NCBI GenBank assembly: GCA_022827835.1
Contig: JAJEIO010000061.1
Location: 186,001 to 250,000 of the forward strand
Direction: 5' to 3'
Source: Candidatus Latescibacterota bacterium
Lineage (GTDB): Bacteria > Latescibacterota > UBA2968 > UBA8231
DNA: 64,000 bases
The position numbers were made by a program, and so were the translations under genes. Below the pieces are notes generated by a model. It worked only from the letters and a program-made list of their open reading frames with translations, searched no databases and was not told where the DNA came from. Below are positions 26,438 through 34,676 of this stretch, in pieces. Numbering within the stretch: the first letter of the stretch is position 1; every line of letters starts with the position of its first letter.

Positions 26438-27934
26438 ATGTCCGACCGTCCCAACATCGTCTTCATAATGTCCGATCAACTCATCGCCGCTCTGACCGGT
26501 GCGTACGGCCATCCTGTCGTCCAGACGCCGCACTTGAATCGCCTCGCTGGCGAAGGCGTCCGCTTTGACTCGGCCTACACTCCTTTTCCCTTGTGCGCCC
26601 CGGGTCGCGCCTGCATCACCAGCGGACGCCATGCCTCTGAGATCGGTGCCTGGGACAATGGCGCGCTTTTGGCCGCAGATGTGCCGTCGTACGCCCACTA
26701 CCTCAGCAATGCGGGCTACGATACCGTGCTTTCGGGCAAGATGCACTTCGTCGGCCCCGATCAGGTACACGGCTTCCATCGTCGGCTGACGACCGACATC
26801 TACCCGCCCGACTTCTCGTGGGTCAAGGAAGAGTGGATCCGCATCAAGGAGACGAAGGGGGAGGACTACGAAGAGGTTATGGGCAACCGCCCCACGTATA
26901 ACGCCGGTGGCTACACTGGCCAAGCCGTGCGCGTCAACTTCTGGCACAATGCCCTCAGCTACGACGAAGAGACGCAATTCCGCGCCGTCGAATACCTGCG
27001 CGCCCAACGCGGCGATACCCCCTTCTTGCTCTGCGCCTCCTTCCACCATCCGCACGAGCCATTCCACCCGCCACAGGCGTACTGGGATCGCTACGCCGAC
27101 GCCGAGGTCGCCATCCCCGAATTTCCGGCCAATCTCGATGAGACCTACTCGGCGATGGATCGCTGGCTCAATGCCTATCACGGCACCCGCCGCTTCAACC
27201 TACGAGATCCCGAGAGCCTGCGCCGTCTGCGCCGCGCGTACTACGGCTTGGTGACATACCTCGACGATAAGGTCGGCGGTCTGCTGGCAACGCTGGAGGA
27301 AACGGGCCTGCTCGACAATACGGTCGTGGTCTTTACCTCCGACCACGGCGACATGCTGTGTGAAAAGGAGATGGTGCAGAAGCGCTGCTTTTACGAATGG
27401 TCGTGCCGCGTCCCTCTCATCGTCCGCTTCCCCGACCAGTGGCAGGCCGGTACCACTGTCGAGACGCCGACATCACTGCTCGACTTGCTACCGACGTTTT
27501 GCGAGTTGGCCGATGCTGAGGCGAGCTTGCCTCACGATGGCACTAGCCTGCTGCCGATCATCGAGGGCCAGCAAGCCGACCGCCACATCTTCGCCCAAGC
27601 CCATGAGGCGGTGGGCGCACCTTGCATCATGGTCCGCGAGGGCCGGTTCAAGTACAATTACATCCACGACCACGAGCCGCAGCTTTTTGACTTGGAGAGC
27701 GATCCCGGCGAGCGGAACAACCTCGCTGGCGCAGCGGAGCACGCCGCAACTGAAACGCGCCTGCGCGGGCTGATACTCGACCGCTTTGATCCCGATAAAA
27801 TGGCCGCCGACAACCTCGATAGCCTCTACCGACGCCGCCTAATCCGGGACGTGATGTACAAGCACGACGCCTCGTGGAACCACCATACGACCTTTGATCC
27901 GAGACGAGGGGCGCTCGACCAGTATCGTCGTTAG
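26438..27934 (+). CDS. Type I (formylglycine) sulfatase, cytosolic
   Basis: A 498-aa arylsulfatase-family hydrolase. The maturation motif is CAPGRACITSGRHA, with Cys53 as the residue converted to formylglycine (C-x-P-x-R). Metal-binding DQ appears near the N-terminus (FIMSDQLI) and the second site is FTSDHGDML. No signal peptide is present, so unlike most sulfatases it should work in the cytoplasm, or it may be a choline-sulfatase-like or phosphonate-ester enzyme. It follows the isomerase gene closely. No maturase gene is nearby. Confidence 0.88.
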   Translation: MSDRPNIVFIMSDQLIAALTGAYGHPVVQTPHLNRLAGEGVRFDSAYTPFPLCAPGRACITSGRHASEIGAWDNGALLAADVPSYAHYLSNAGYDTVLSGKMHFVGPDQVHGFHRRLTTDIYPPDFSWVKEEWIRIKETKGEDYEEVMGNRPTYNAGGYTGQAVRVNFWHNALSYDEETQFRAVEYLRAQRGDTPFLLCASFHHPHEPFHPPQAYWDRYADAEVAIPEFPANLDETYSAMDRWLNAYHGTRRFNLRDPESLRRLRRAYYGLVTYLDDKVGGLLATLEETGLLDNTVVVFTSDHGDMLCEKEMVQKRCFYEWSCRVPLIVRFPDQWQAGTTVETPTSLLDLLPTFCELADAEASLPHDGTSLLPIIEGQQADRHIFAQAHEAVGAPCIMVREGRFKYNYIHDHEPQLFDLESDPGERNNLAGAAEHAATETRLRGLILDRFDPDKMAADNLDSLYRRRLIRDVMYKHDASWNHHTTFDPRRGALDQYRR

Positions 27935-28027
27935 GTGAGGATGTTGCGTCTTGGGCAGACGACGCGGACAAGCCGTGGTTGACCTCTATATTATTATGAA
28001 TGAGCAGAATAAGCTGGGAGAAATCTA

Positions 28028-29143
28028 TTGGCCTTTGAGTCGGTTGACGCACTGCAAAGAACCCTAGCGGAGACGGTCTTCCAGTACGCCGCGGACCGAA
28101 AGAAGGCCGCAGGTCGTGCATTAGGGACGCTCGTCGAGATCATTACGTTTTATACTCTTCACACGTGGAATCTCCGTGACCATGTCGTCATTGAGCGCTC
28201 AGTGCCTGAGTTCGCCAACGCCGACATATTGCACAACGTCGAATTTTCGCTTCACCCCATCCAGGCTCGGCACGAAGTCGAAATCGCCCCACTATCTCTT
28301 CCCCTCACAGCCGCAAAGATCAAGCGCCACTTGCCCTTCCTGCACGAAACGGCCGTCAAGTCAACCCAAGTGCTCAGCAGAGACGCCGTGAAACGCAACG
28401 CAACTGTCCTTGTAGAGAGCGAAACTGGCCCAGTTATTGCTAATGTTGATACATTGAATGATTCTAGTTGCAGACTCACCGTATGCCGGCTCTCCACTAA
28501 TCCGTTCGCTATCTTTGAATGCAAGCGCGTGGGCGTGGAGGAAGGAATGCGAAAAGGGCCGCAGACGATTGAAAAAGCAAAACAGGGAGCTTATGTTGCG
28601 CGGTCCGTGTCTTCCCTGCAAAAAGTGCGGCTTCGGAATGGGCAGTTTCAAGGTGTCATGGAACAACCCAACGGTGGCTTCCTAACCGGCCTCTACGACG
28701 AAGTACTCAGAGAAGTCATCGACTCGTCATCGGTTGTCGAATTCGCTGGATTCATACTCACCGTTGGTGTTGTTAGCAACCATGGTAACTGGTTTACCTC
28801 TGACAATCACAACAAGGAACTTCGCGTGCTGGCTCAGTCATACGACTGGCTATTGTTTCTCACCGACGCTGGGTTGTCTCAGTTCATTGACAAGCTACTG
28901 CTCAATCCCACACCAGACTTGGCACCTGCTCGTGAGGCATTCTTGGCGAGCTACTCCGGTAGCTCTGGAGCGAATAGATTCACCAAAATACGCATGGCCG
29001 TTGAGGCAGACGGAGCGCTCCGAAGCTACTTCACGGCGCACGAGGCCGAGGTTGAGACGTGGTTTAACGTCATCTCTCCTCATGACGGTACGATTGAGAA
29101 TCTACAGAGTGATCTGCGGAAACTCGCTGCAAAAAGCTGGTAG
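28028..29143 (+). CDS. Putative type II restriction endonuclease (PD-(D/E)XK-like)
   Basis: A 371-aa protein I cannot assign to a named enzyme. A nuclease-like core is suggested by Asp141 (ANVDTLND) followed 23 residues later by FAIFECKRVG (Glu164-x-Lys166), the D-x(n)-ExK pattern of PD-(D/E)XK nucleases; GMRKGPQTIEKAKQGAY follows. The start is TTG 28028 with GGGAG 7 nt upstream; no better ATG precedes the conserved region. It is AT-richer than its neighbours and is followed 14 nt later by a DNA adenine methyltransferase, which is the main argument for a restriction role. Specificity is unknown. Confidence 0.6.
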   Translation: MAFESVDALQRTLAETVFQYAADRKKAAGRALGTLVEIITFYTLHTWNLRDHVVIERSVPEFANADILHNVEFSLHPIQARHEVEIAPLSLPLTAAKIKRHLPFLHETAVKSTQVLSRDAVKRNATVLVESETGPVIANVDTLNDSSCRLTVCRLSTNPFAIFECKRVGVEEGMRKGPQTIEKAKQGAYVARSVSSLQKVRLRNGQFQGVMEQPNGGFLTGLYDEVLREVIDSSSVVEFAGFILTVGVVSNHGNWFTSDNHNKELRVLAQSYDWLLFLTDAGLSQFIDKLLLNPTPDLAPAREAFLASYSGSSGANRFTKIRMAVEADGALRSYFTAHEAEVETWFNVISPHDGTIENLQSDLRKLAAKSW

Positions 29144-29157
29144 GAGAAAGACTAGGC

Positions 29158-29754
29158 ATGACTGCAGGACGTAACAATGCCGAGGTGCTAAGTCAACATT
29201 GGTGCACTCCGCCAAAGTACGTTAACGCGATACGAGAGTTTTTCGCCGAATCAGTTGCGCTAGATCCATGCTCCAATCGCCATTCTATCGTGGGGGCGAC
29301 TGTAGAATACTCTCTACCTGAGACTGACGGATTATCAGCGTCGTGGAACTATCCCACCATCTTCGTCAATCCTCCATACGGCAGAGACCGCGAGAGAGGG
29401 ACCACGATTCGAGATTGGCTGCGAAAATGCACCGAGGCCCACGTACAACATGGTGTTGAGGTGCTCGCCCTTGTGCCTGTCGCTACGAATACTCGCCACT
29501 GGAAACAATACGTATTTGGCGCTGCTACTGCGGTCGCATTTCTCTACGACACCCGGCTACGCTTTCTCGTAAATGGGAGGGACGGTGGCAAGGGTGCTCC
29601 AATGTCCTGCGCGATGGTCTATTGGGGCCCGCAGTACGAGCGCTTTGAAAAGATATTCGTCCGCTTTGGGGCAGTCGTTGACGTTCGGCATCTACATGGA
29701 AAGCTCGTTGGCACAGGCGAGCATTTGGATCTGTTCGAAAGAGTGGAAAACTAA
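29158..29754 (+). CDS. Phage-type DNA N6-adenine methyltransferase
   Basis: A 198-aa methyltransferase of the phage Dam family. The catalytic motif is FVNPPYGRD (NPPY 71-74), the SAM region is VALDPCSNRH (33-42), and the opening QHWCTPPKYV is the family's (W)xTP motif. Such enzymes methylate adenine N6, often at GATC or related sites. It lies directly after the putative endonuclease, so it probably protects host sites. Its stop is only 2 nt from the convergent FAH gene's stop, and the pair looks like a compact insertion. Confidence 0.85.
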   Translation: MTAGRNNAEVLSQHWCTPPKYVNAIREFFAESVALDPCSNRHSIVGATVEYSLPETDGLSASWNYPTIFVNPPYGRDRERGTTIRDWLRKCTEAHVQHGVEVLALVPVATNTRHWKQYVFGAATAVAFLYDTRLRFLVNGRDGGKGAPMSCAMVYWGPQYERFEKIFVRFGAVVDVRHLHGKLVGTGEHLDLFERVEN

Positions 29755-29756
29755 CG

Positions 29757-30779
29757 CTATCCTCCTAATCCCTGTAGCTGCGTTGGTTCTTCGAGCGGCA
29801 CCACGGGATTTTCCAAAACCCCGATGCCGCCGGAAAAGGTCAACTGCATCACATCCCCGTCCAAAAGCCCCGACGCTAAGTCGGCCTCGGCAAAGACGAT
29901 GGGCGTCCCCCAATAAAACGCCATCAGGGTGCGCGGTGATAGGGGCAACCGACTGAAAAGGTGTCGCTCTAAGTGCAGGAGCCGCCCGGGCATGTTCAAG
30001 TTGTTCTGGCCGGTTGGGCCCTTTTTGTAGGCTATGGTTTGGCCGTCGCGCAAGATGCGGCACGAGACCTCGACCTCGGCGTCGTCGTACTCGTCGGCTG
30101 TAACCAACACCGGCCCTAGAGAAGCGCAGCCACCGGCCCAGTTTTTGGCTTGGGGCAAGTTGAGGGGATTGGCGGCCTCGATGCCATTGTCGGTGGCGTC
30201 GTTGCCGCCGGTGTAGCCCAGCCGCTCTAAGCGACCTTGGCGCGTCAGGCCATAGATCGACACCAACTCGGTTTCGGGCACTAAGCGCTGGGTGTCGGTG
30301 GGCCGGGTGATGGGCTGGCCGTGTCCGACGACGGAGTCCGGCTCGCCCTTGGCGAACAGCTCAGGTCGCCCGCCGCCGGACACTTCGCGGTATTTTTGGT
30401 CGTACACGTTGATGGCCTCGCCAGTGGCCTGCTGTGCTTCGATCTCGCGCAGCTTGGCGCTGACCTCGTGAGTGACGCCGGCTAGCCACACGCGCAGGGC
30501 GTGGGGATGGCCGGGTGGGCCGCTGACTGGCTTGGTGAGGTACGGGTCGTGGGTGCTGCGGTTGGCCAACAGCGCATCTAACGACAAGCGGCGCGCAGCC
30601 CGTTTTTGCAGGTTCTGAGCGGCGGCCACCAACCCAATCTCGTCGCCGCCGCCGTCGTAGTAGAGTTGATGTACTGTGCGCAGTCCCTGTTCTGCATCCG
30701 TCAGGTCTAAGACCTCGTCGCCGGTGACGAGACCCAAGCGCATGCCGTCGCCCGGCTCGATAAATTGCACTAATTTCAC
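29757..30779 (-). CDS. Fumarylacetoacetate hydrolase family protein (AraD1-like)
   Basis: A 340-aa FAH-fold enzyme acting on 2-oxo/enol acids with a divalent metal. Features are VWLAGVTHEVS, the metal-site stretch YTGGNDATDNGIEAANP and LPQAKNWAGGCASLGP, a pattern I associate with the longer AraD1 group that dehydrates 2-keto-3-deoxy sugar acids. This would fit the sugar-acid dehydratases in the window but is inference. It is the third gene after mqnB and mqnD (24-nt gap), with no obvious functional tie to menaquinone. Confidence 0.8.
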   Translation of the reverse strand: MKLVQFIEPGDGMRLGLVTGDEVLDLTDAEQGLRTVHQLYYDGGGDEIGLVAAAQNLQKRAARRLSLDALLANRSTHDPYLTKPVSGPPGHPHALRVWLAGVTHEVSAKLREIEAQQATGEAINVYDQKYREVSGGGRPELFAKGEPDSVVGHGQPITRPTDTQRLVPETELVSIYGLTRQGRLERLGYTGGNDATDNGIEAANPLNLPQAKNWAGGCASLGPVLVTADEYDDAEVEVSCRILRDGQTIAYKKGPTGQNNLNMPGRLLHLERHLFSRLPLSPRTLMAFYWGTPIVFAEADLASGLLDGDVMQLTFSGGIGVLENPVVPLEEPTQLQGLGG

Positions 30780-30803
30780 GCGTATTGCTCCTTGGTAATC
30801 GTT

Positions 30804-31631
30804 TTAAGAGATAAAGAGCGGCGCATCGGACTTAGGCGCGATGTCGGCCCGCTCGGCCCGCTCGATTAGGTCGAATATAGCGGCCTCACCGTCCGCTCCG
30901 TAGTCGAAGGTGTGCTGGTTGACGTACAGGTCGATGTGCGCCTGCATGACGCTGTCGTCCATTTCTTGGGCGTGTTGGCGGATGTAGCCCCGCACCGCGT
31001 CTGGGTGGGCATAGGCGTACTCTACGCTCTGCACGAGCGCGCGGTCGAGGTGGCCGATGAGTTCGGCTCCGAGGCTGCGCCGCGCGAGGATGCCGCCGAG
31101 GGGGATCGGGTGTCCGGTGCTTTCCTCCCACCACTGGCCTAGGTCGATGAGCGCTGCTAGCCCGCGTTGGGCATAGGTGAAGCGGCTTTCGTGGATGATG
31201 ACGCCCGCATCGACTACGCCCTGCGCGGTCGCATCCACAATCTGGTCGAAAGGCATGACTGCTAGCTGCTCAATGCTGGGGTCAAAGAGCCTCAGTAAGA
31301 GGGCCGCAGTGGTCAGCCGTCCGGGGATGGCGATCCGCTTGTGCTTGAGGTTTTCTAGCGCTAGCTGCTCTCGCGCTACCAGTAGCGGCCCGCATCCCCT
31401 CCCCAAGGCACCACCCGAATGCAGAAGGCAGTACTCTTCCCGCAGGTGCGCCAATGCGTGGAAGGATATTTTGGTCGCGTCGAGTTGCCCTTTCAGCGCC
31501 ATCTCATTGAGCGTCTCGATATCCGCCAGCACCTCCTCGCATACTGGCGCGCCGGCGATATGCCCGTGGACCAAGCCGCAAAAGACAAACGTATCGTTGG
31601 GACAGGGCGAATAGCCCAAGGTCACGCGCAT
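30804..31631 (-). CDS. mqnD: 1,4-dihydroxy-6-naphthoate synthase (MqnD)
   Basis: A 275-aa enzyme of the futalosine pathway converting cyclic dehypoxanthine futalosine to 1,4-dihydroxy-6-naphthoate. The N-terminus VTLGYSPCPNDTFVF and KISFHALAHLREEYCLLHSGGALG are hallmark blocks of the MqnA/MqnD periplasmic-binding-like fold; GILARRSLG follows later. Its start overlaps the end of mqnB by 10 nt, so the two form an operon for menaquinone synthesis. Confidence 0.92.
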   Translation of the reverse strand: MRVTLGYSPCPNDTFVFCGLVHGHIAGAPVCEEVLADIETLNEMALKGQLDATKISFHALAHLREEYCLLHSGGALGRGCGPLLVAREQLALENLKHKRIAIPGRLTTAALLLRLFDPSIEQLAVMPFDQIVDATAQGVVDAGVIIHESRFTYAQRGLAALIDLGQWWEESTGHPIPLGGILARRSLGAELIGHLDRALVQSVEYAYAHPDAVRGYIRQHAQEMDDSVMQAHIDLYVNQHTFDYGADGEAAIFDLIERAERADIAPKSDAPLFIS

Positions 31632-32344
31632 AGCCCCTCCTCCAGAAGCTCCTGAGCCGCGGCCTGCGTCCTAGCGGCGGCTCCCGGCAAATCCCATTGC
31701 TCCCGCGCGCGTTGCTCGACGATGTTGCTCATGGCGCGCAGTTCGGCAAAAGGCACCTCGTACAAGGCGCATATGTGCGCAGCGGCCGCGCCCTCCATGT
31801 TTTCGCACAAGGCCCCAAAGCGCCGCCCTCTTTCCACCCCCAATTCGTCGGTGCCCGAGCATTCCTGCACGGTGACAAAGGGGCCGATGTGGGCTTCGGG
31901 CAAAACCGCCGCCGCCCGCTGCACCCACTGCTCGTCAATGGGAAAGCAATTGTAGTAAGAGCGCCCTTTCTCCAGCACCGGAATGCCGATCAGCTCTCCG
32001 CCCTGCCAGCCGTCCGGCGTCCGCACTCCCAGATCTCCGTAGTATTCCTCGCTGGCCAAGGCCAGATCCCCGACGCTTACGCCGCTCTCGGGATACGCTC
32101 CGCCCACGCCGATCTGAATGACCCGCTGAGGCCGTTGCGCCTGCAAGTAGCAGGTGAGTGCATGCGCTGTGTTCACCGCGCCGATTCCGGTCGCCACCAA
32201 GGTCACCGGCTGAGCGCCAATTTTCCCGCTCACCCATTCGCGCTCGGCGACTTTGCGCTGTACGCATTCGGTCACGGCCTCTCTTAGGGCATGCTGCTCA
32301 AAGGCCGTTGCGCTCAGCACGAGGATATCTTCCGTGGCCGTCAT
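31622..32344 (-). CDS. mqnB: Futalosine hydrolase (MqnB)
   Basis: A 240-aa nucleosidase of the MTAN/PNP fold that releases hypoxanthine from futalosine. Diagnostic blocks are VTLVATGIGAVNTAHAL, QIGVGGAYPESGVSVGDLAL, and ENMEGAAAAHICALYEVPF with the substrate-binding Met-Glu. It is the first gene of mqnB-mqnD-FAH. The remaining pathway genes (mqnA, C, E) are not in this window. Confidence 0.92.
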   Translation of the reverse strand: MTATEDILVLSATAFEQHALREAVTECVQRKVAEREWVSGKIGAQPVTLVATGIGAVNTAHALTCYLQAQRPQRVIQIGVGGAYPESGVSVGDLALASEEYYGDLGVRTPDGWQGGELIGIPVLEKGRSYYNCFPIDEQWVQRAAAVLPEAHIGPFVTVQECSGTDELGVERGRRFGALCENMEGAAAAHICALYEVPFAELRAMSNIVEQRAREQWDLPGAAARTQAAAQELLEEGLCA

Positions 32345-32439
32345 TGGGCATTCCTGTTAAAATATCGAAATAATATACGGTTGACTGCACTGAGGGCCAG
32401 CCGTACAATCCGGCCAGTCACCCTTCCCCGGATTGCCTT

Positions 32440-33612
32440 ATGCACATTTGTCACATCCGCGTTTATTCGGTCGCCGTCCCCCGCGTGTACCACACCCGCG
32501 TAGCCCCCACGGGCGGCCACAGCAAGAATGCCTCGCGCTACTACATCCTAGAACTCGAGACCAATACCGGCCTGCGCGGCCTCGGCGAAATCTCGGATCT
32601 AGAGGATGCGTGGCAAGCGCCGTCGCCAGAAACCCTGTGCGAGACCTTGACGCCCCTGCTGGCCGGTGCCGATCCGCGCAAGCGCCTCGTCGCTTGGGAG
32701 CGCGTCGCCGAGGCGTTGCCCGCCAGCGACCACCCGGAATTTCGTCGGCTCGTCAGTGCCGCCGTGGAAATGGCCCTGATTGACCTCGCGGGCAAGTACT
32801 ACAACGCCCCGGCCCACGCGCTTTTAGGCGGCCAGTACCGGGACGCGCTGCCCATCTCTTGGGTCGCGTATATCCGCAGTGCGGACGAGCTGGCAGAGGA
32901 AATTCAGGCAAAGGTCGATGTGGGCTTTACGGCCTTCAAGCTCAAGGTGGGGGCCGACTTTGAGCTCGACTGCGAGCGCGTCCGCGTCTGCCGCCGGATC
33001 GTCGGCCCGGATGCGTACCTCAAGGCCGATGCTTCGGGCGCGTGGGAAGAAGAAGAGGCCATTGAGCGGATTCGCGAATTGGCCGAGCTGGGCGTGGATG
33101 CGGTTGAGACGCCGATCCAATGCGTCGCGCGCAAAGTGGCCAAGGACCATCCCGAACAGGTCAATGCCGACCCAGACGCCGCAGCCTTGGCCTTGGCGCG
33201 GGTGCGCGCGGCCGTGCCCGCGGCCCTCATCGAACACGTCGCTGACTTTGACGACTCGTTTGCCCTCGCTCTCTTGCACCACCGGGCCGTGGATGCCTTT
33301 AACGTCGCGCCCGTCCAAGCTGGCAGTTTGCATCGCGCCCAGCGGCTGAGCCAACTCGCCGCGGCCGCTGGCGTACCCGTTTTACTCGGCAGTACGGTCG
33401 AGCTTGGCATTGGCACGGCCGCGGCTGTTCATCTCGGCGTGGCCACTAAAGCCGTCTGCGCGCCCTCGGATTTGGTCGGCCCGGGCCTGTTGGCGAGCGA
33501 TGTGGTTGAGCCGCGCTTGACCTATCAGCAGGGCTGCTTGCACGCTCCGTCCGGCCCGGGGTGGGGCGTCGAGTTGATCTACGAGTTGATGGAACAGAAA
33601 GGAACTTCATGA
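32440..33612 (+). CDS. Muconate-lactonizing/enolase-superfamily enzyme
   Basis: A 390-aa enolase-superfamily member of the MLE subgroup. The KxK motif is FKLKVGADF (about residues 166-174), metal ligands are in LKADASGAW (Asp) and VETPIQ (Glu), and the second base region is VLLGSTVELGIG. The third metal ligand, usually in a DES/DEP motif, is replaced by EHVADFDDS, so the ligand is not obvious. Possible activities include o-succinylbenzoate synthase, muconate cycloisomerase or dipeptide epimerase; the futalosine pathway nearby argues against the first. It is translationally coupled to purM by an ATGA overlap. Confidence 0.8.
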   Translation: MHICHIRVYSVAVPRVYHTRVAPTGGHSKNASRYYILELETNTGLRGLGEISDLEDAWQAPSPETLCETLTPLLAGADPRKRLVAWERVAEALPASDHPEFRRLVSAAVEMALIDLAGKYYNAPAHALLGGQYRDALPISWVAYIRSADELAEEIQAKVDVGFTAFKLKVGADFELDCERVRVCRRIVGPDAYLKADASGAWEEEEAIERIRELAELGVDAVETPIQCVARKVAKDHPEQVNADPDAAALALARVRAAVPAALIEHVADFDDSFALALLHHRAVDAFNVAPVQAGSLHRAQRLSQLAAAAGVPVLLGSTVELGIGTAAAVHLGVATKAVCAPSDLVGPGLLASDVVEPRLTYQQGCLHAPSGPGWGVELIYELMEQKGTS

Positions 33613-34646
33613 GCCAACGCCTCTCCTATGCCAGCACGGGCGTCGATATAGACCAGACCGATGCGGCCAAGCGCGCCATGGCCGCGAGCATGGAAACCGC
33701 GGACCCGCGCGTGCTCAACCGGATTGGCGCGTTCGCCACATTGCTCGATGCCCGCTTCCCCGGCTACGCACACCCGGTGTTGGTCCACAAGAGCGAAGAG
33801 CCTGGGTCCAAGCAAAAGTTGGCCTTTGCCCACGGCCGCCATCGCGGAGTGTGTTACGACATGGTCAACCACCTTATCGACGACATCATCGTCATGGGTG
33901 CCGAGCCGATTTCGATCCAGGACGTCATCGTCTGCGGCGCGATGGATGGAGTCATTGTCAACGACCTCGTGGACGCTCTGGCCGACGCCTGCCGCCAACA
34001 GGACTGCACCCTGACCGGCGGCGAGACTTCGGTGCAGCCCGGCGTGGTTCCCGACGGTCTCTACGTGCTGACTGCCAGCGTCATCGGCGTGGTCGATAAG
34101 GACAACATTATCGATGGCCAGGCGATTGAGGCCGGCGATCAGGTTGTGGCGCTCGCTTCCAACGGTTTGCACACCAATGGCTACACGCTGGTTCGAGCGC
34201 TCTTAGACCGGAAACCCGATCTGCTCACTGCCGACGTGGCCGGCGAATCCTTCCTCGAAGCGGTGCTCAAGCCCCACACTTGCTACTTGCAGGCCGTGCG
34301 CGGCCTTTTCACCGACCGTGGCCTCCACGGCATGGCCCACATCACTGGCGGCGGCCTCCGCGACAACCTCAGCCGCATCTTGCCGCCGGGCCTCGACGCC
34401 CAGCTCGACTTGGCAACTCTACAGATCCCACCAATCTTCCGCGCCTTGCTCTCAGCAGGCGACTTAGAGGTGGAGGATATGCTGCGTACGTTTAACATGG
34501 GTGTGGGCATGGCGCTGGTGGTTGCGTCCGAGGCCGTGGAACAGGTGTTGGCTCACTTAGCAGCCCAAGACTGTCGGGCCTATCGGCTCGGGGAAATCGT
34601 AGCTGGCGAGCAAGAGGTCGCGTTACAGGGAACGCTCGCTTGGTGA
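33609..34646 (+). CDS. purM: Phosphoribosylformylglycinamidine cyclo-ligase (AIR synthase)
   Basis: A 345-aa ATP-dependent enzyme of purine synthesis closing the imidazole ring of AIR. Family blocks are DIIVMGAEPISIQD, CTLTGGETSVQPG, VALASNGLHTNGYTLV and HITGGGLRDNLSRILP. The start is ATG 33609, overlapping the previous stop as ATGA; longer in-frame starts are shadows. It is full length. The first propeller-regulator gene begins 30 nt downstream and could be read through from here. Confidence 0.93.
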   Translation: MSQRLSYASTGVDIDQTDAAKRAMAASMETADPRVLNRIGAFATLLDARFPGYAHPVLVHKSEEPGSKQKLAFAHGRHRGVCYDMVNHLIDDIIVMGAEPISIQDVIVCGAMDGVIVNDLVDALADACRQQDCTLTGGETSVQPGVVPDGLYVLTASVIGVVDKDNIIDGQAIEAGDQVVALASNGLHTNGYTLVRALLDRKPDLLTADVAGESFLEAVLKPHTCYLQAVRGLFTDRGLHGMAHITGGGLRDNLSRILPPGLDAQLDLATLQIPPIFRALLSAGDLEVEDMLRTFNMGVGMALVVASEAVEQVLAHLAAQDCRAYRLGEIVAGEQEVALQGTLAW

Positions 34647-34676
34647 ACGATCAATTTTAGCAAAGAGAAGGCGTAG

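Noticed and set aside
26126-27181. Long minus-strand ORF (351 codons) under the isomerase and sulfatase genes
   Set aside because: It is an antisense shadow of two well-supported genes, has no ribosome site and its translation is low-complexity.
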